Positions 61,977-64,000 of a stretch of DNA of 64,000 nucleotides are shown in pieces. The stretch lies in the NCBI RefSeq assembly GCF_001517625.2, contig NZ_LN999828.1:1-64000 (forward strand). The letters run 5' to 3'. Origin of the DNA: Clostridium sp. AT4 (GTDB lineage Bacteria > Bacillota > Clostridia > Lachnospirales > Lachnospiraceae). Positions within the stretch are counted from its first letter, which is position 1; each line of letters starts with the position of its first letter. A model generated the notes under the pieces. That model saw nothing but the letters and a program-made list of their open reading frames with translations. It was not told the origin of the DNA and did no database searches. The translations under genes and the position numbers were made by a program.

Positions 61977-63633
61977 GCCGTACAGGATCCGTCTGTTTAG
62001 CCCTATAGAGGGAGAATTGTGTCCGAGTGACAGAATGATGGAGGAAAACATTTCTCTAACTGCCTATGAAATGGAACTGTATGAGGAGCCGATTCGTGAC
62101 AGTTTGAAACAGGCAGAACTTCTTGGAGAAAACAATCGGAAGCTGTGGCAATATTTCAGTGGTGAAATACAGATGCCCAATATCCGATCGTTGTCTCTGG
62201 AAGTAGAATCCTATGGAGGTCGGATTTGGAGTGTGCTGCAGGCAGAATCGTTTGAGAAACTAACCCATGAAGAGGTGCAGCGTCTGTCAGAGACATGGGA
62301 GAAACTTACCGTTGGAGGTTTTATAAAGGAACTGAGGGGGAATCAAGTTCCAGTCTCGGAAGGAACACTTACGGCTCTTCTGGGGAATGAAGGGCTGGAT
62401 TATTTTGTCCTTCCGGAAAAAGTATTAAAAGGGACCGCCCATTTGCTGACTCCGGCATTGGAAGTCGAAATTTTTTCTAAGAGGCAAATTTCAGAAGTTG
62501 GCTATTCTGGAGCAAATATAACTTTGCCGACAGAAGATTCCTTTTTAAGAGATACAATGCGTAGGGCTTATGTGGATGAAAATGAAGCATATAGGATTGA
62601 ATTTTGTGGCAGATGGCCTGATTTTCTGGTAGATGCACTGAATCAGACAGGAAGCATTACATTGGAAGAAGCAAATGTGTTGGCGTATTTGGTCAGCTAT
62701 ATGGACACACTTCAGATGGAAACCTATGAAGCAGCCATTCAGATGCGGCAGGAAGAAAAGATTGATGTTCCACCTACAATAAAAGAACTGATCAACCTTT
62801 GCTATAACCTGGATTGTTATGAGTTCCGGCCGGGGATCAGGAATGATCGGGAACTGGGGGAAGTCTGCCTGGATGGAGGAATTTCTGATTGGATTGACAG
62901 GCTTTCAGATGATGTGGTGGAGCTTTTGGATCCAGAGAAGGTAGGGATGGAGCAGCGACGGGAAGAACAAGGGGTTTTTACATCAAAAGGCTATGCATTT
63001 CCAAATGCACGCTCCAGGCAGGACATGTATGATGGAAAACACTTGCCGGATATCAGCGGTATTTCTGAGGGGATTTTTTCGCTTCGGATAGTCAGTACCC
63101 AGCATCCGGAGGAGACAGGAGTCTGGCTGGAACTTCCTGCTACAGAACGCGAGTTTCAATGGACGCTTAATGCATTACAGGAAAGAAACTTTAAAGATTG
63201 TATCATAGCAGAAGGCCGTAGTCCCATCAGCTGGTGTGATCTGGAGGCAGATGAAGATATTGAAAAGCTGAATGAACTGGCGAAACGGATTCAGAATTTT
63301 CCAGATAACAGAATGCATTGTAAATATGCGGCAGCATTGGAACTGGAAAGTTGTGATGGACTGGATTTGGCATTGGATATTGCAGAAAATCTGGATTGTT
63401 ATGATTTCGATCCTCATATCTATTCTCCTAAAACGTATGGAAATTATATTCTGCAGGAAGCGGGGGTTGATCTGCAGGATCCTGCATTTTTAAATTTTCA
63501 TTTTTATGGGTATGGATTACGACAATTGGGCAAGGCAGGACATGTATGTACCACATATGGTGTGATCCGGAGAAATGAGATTCCGTTTCAGCATGAGTAT
63601 ACGGCGCTGCAGCCTGGAATGAAGATGGAATAA
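61960..63633 (+). CDS. Antirestriction ArdA-domain fusion protein
   Basis: 557 residues from TTG 61960, with GGGAGGA 7 nt upstream. An N-terminal domain (about 1-165) is related to the preceding gene product. A middle helical region is followed by a C-terminal ArdA-like domain (about 375-545): GVWLELPATEREFQWTLNAL, an acidic stretch, NLDCYDFDPHIYSPKTYGNYIL and GYGLRQLGKAGHVCT. ArdA proteins are DNA mimics that block type I restriction during conjugative entry. The protein is acidic, as expected for a DNA mimic. Confidence 0.82.
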   Translation: MERWDKPYRIRLFSPIEGELCPSDRMMEENISLTAYEMELYEEPIRDSLKQAELLGENNRKLWQYFSGEIQMPNIRSLSLEVESYGGRIWSVLQAESFEKLTHEEVQRLSETWEKLTVGGFIKELRGNQVPVSEGTLTALLGNEGLDYFVLPEKVLKGTAHLLTPALEVEIFSKRQISEVGYSGANITLPTEDSFLRDTMRRAYVDENEAYRIEFCGRWPDFLVDALNQTGSITLEEANVLAYLVSYMDTLQMETYEAAIQMRQEEKIDVPPTIKELINLCYNLDCYEFRPGIRNDRELGEVCLDGGISDWIDRLSDDVVELLDPEKVGMEQRREEQGVFTSKGYAFPNARSRQDMYDGKHLPDISGISEGIFSLRIVSTQHPEETGVWLELPATEREFQWTLNALQERNFKDCIIAEGRSPISWCDLEADEDIEKLNELAKRIQNFPDNRMHCKYAAALELESCDGLDLALDIAENLDCYDFDPHIYSPKTYGNYILQEAGVDLQDPAFLNFHFYGYGLRQLGKAGHVCTTYGVIRRNEIPFQHEYTALQPGMKME

Positions 63634-63658
63634 GCAGAATAAACGAGAGAAGAAGGTG

Positions 63659-64000
63659 ATGAAGAATCAACAGTTTTATTTCATGGGTTGGCGGAAAGAA
63701 AGCACTCCGTAGCCTGATCTATACCATGTTCCCTGCAAATTTTGACCGCTACATTGAAGTGTTTGGCGGCGGAGGCTGGGTCCTTTTTGGGAAGCCACCG
63801 GATGAACGGTGCATGGAGATCTACAATGACTATAATTCAAACCTTGCAAACCTGTTTTATTGCGTGAAGAACCGTACAGGGGCTTTCTTAAAGGAACTGG
63901 GATTTTTGCCTTTAAACAGCAGGGATGAATTTACTATCATTCGTAATTTTATCGACAAGCAGGAACCGGATACCCGCTTTTTAGGAGAGGAGTTAAAACT
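63659..64000 (+). pseudogene. DNA adenine methylase (Dam/D12 class), apparent frameshift near the start, truncated by window edge
   Basis: ATG 63659, in-frame with a plausible ribosome-binding site AGAAGG, gives MKNQQF and then runs out of the methylase frame. The methylase frame, FISWVGGKKALRSL then DRYIEVFGGGGWVLF and NDYNSNLANL, starts immediately after a TTTT run at 63674-63677 and has TGA TGA just upstream, with no usual start codon. Removing one T would fuse ATG to the full frame. This is either a real frameshift, programmed slippage or a sequencing error. Confidence 0.7.

Larger units (their letters stand above)
60462..64000 (+). mobile_element. Left part of a second mobile element (ICE-like), truncated by the window
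   Basis: Directly beyond the first element. It has an ICE-type gene set on the + strand: an unknown conserved protein, two related proteins, one with an ArdA antirestriction domain, and an adenine methylase. No integrase, relaxase or transfer gene is reached before 64000. The assignment as an ICE rests on the ArdA/methylase module. Confidence 0.6.

Overview
The window looks like a chromosome segment of an anaerobic gut Firmicute, most likely Lachnospiraceae (Clostridium cluster XIVa). The reasons are the de novo nadA-nadB-nadC-niaR operon, an oxygen-sensitive class III ribonucleotide reductase with NrdR-type boxes, a YesMN-type two-component system with a sugar ABC importer, a choline-binding-type wall protein, and a typical Lachnospiraceae mobile-element repertoire. 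The species cannot be fixed from the sequence alone.

Region 1 (1-4200): the distal part of an rRNA operon. A tRNA-Ala spacer gene and a complete 23S gene are bracketed by a nearly perfect 30-bp processing stem. No 5S gene follows. A promoter then serves a cluster of eight tRNA genes (Asn, Glu, Thr, Met, Asp, Val, Leu, Leu) that ends in an intrinsic terminator.

Region 2 (4200-13900): NAD biosynthesis with its own repressor gene, a hydantoinase/dihydropyrimidinase, anaerobic ribonucleotide reductase with its activase, a secreted choline-binding-repeat protein and a small lipoprotein.

Region 3 (14100-25360): a ten-gene nucleoside catabolic operon. It holds deoxyribose-phosphate aldolase, a BmpA/PnrA-type nucleoside ABC importer (binding protein, ATPase, two permeases), uridine phosphorylase, a purine-type amidohydrolase, a maleate-isomerase-like protein, a PreA-like dihydropyrimidine dehydrogenase and phosphopentomutase. 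The logic is import, base/sugar cleavage, sugar-phosphate processing and base degradation.

Region 4 (25460-37870): two carbohydrate modules. An AraC regulator precedes a DUF4867 protein, a fucose/arabinose-isomerase-like enzyme and a xylulokinase-like kinase. A divergently transcribed YesM/YesN two-component system faces a sugar ABC importer and a GH43 glycosidase.

Region 5 (38100-43100): tRNA-Pro, HAD phosphatase, dihydrolipoamide dehydrogenase, aminopeptidase P and a prolyl-tRNA editing protein. Region 6 begins in rlmD (43289). The end of rlmD has been replaced by element sequence, so the protein gains a foreign C-terminal domain of about 93 residues. An integrative mobilizable element of about 15.8 kb runs from there to the 3' end of a large serine recombinase (about 60.3 kb). 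It carries tnpV, an ECF sigma/anti-sigma pair, an XRE regulator, a MobA/MobL relaxase with an IncQ/RSF1010-like oriT, RepA- and DnaC-like replication genes, a ParM-type partition module and a YhcG-type nuclease-fold gene. The highlight is a tightly packed three-gene cassette: an NB-ARC/TPR STAND NTPase, a SIR2/AbiH-like protein and a 111-residue protein. It is flanked by inverted copies of an 11-bp-period iteron array and looks like an anti-phage defence operon inserted in or beside the partition site.

Region 7 (60460-64000) is the start of a second mobile element. It has an attenuator-like leader, two unfamiliar ICE-type proteins, an ArdA-domain protein whose N-terminal region is duplicated in the preceding gene, and an adenine methylase gene with an apparent one-base frameshift, cut off by the window edge.
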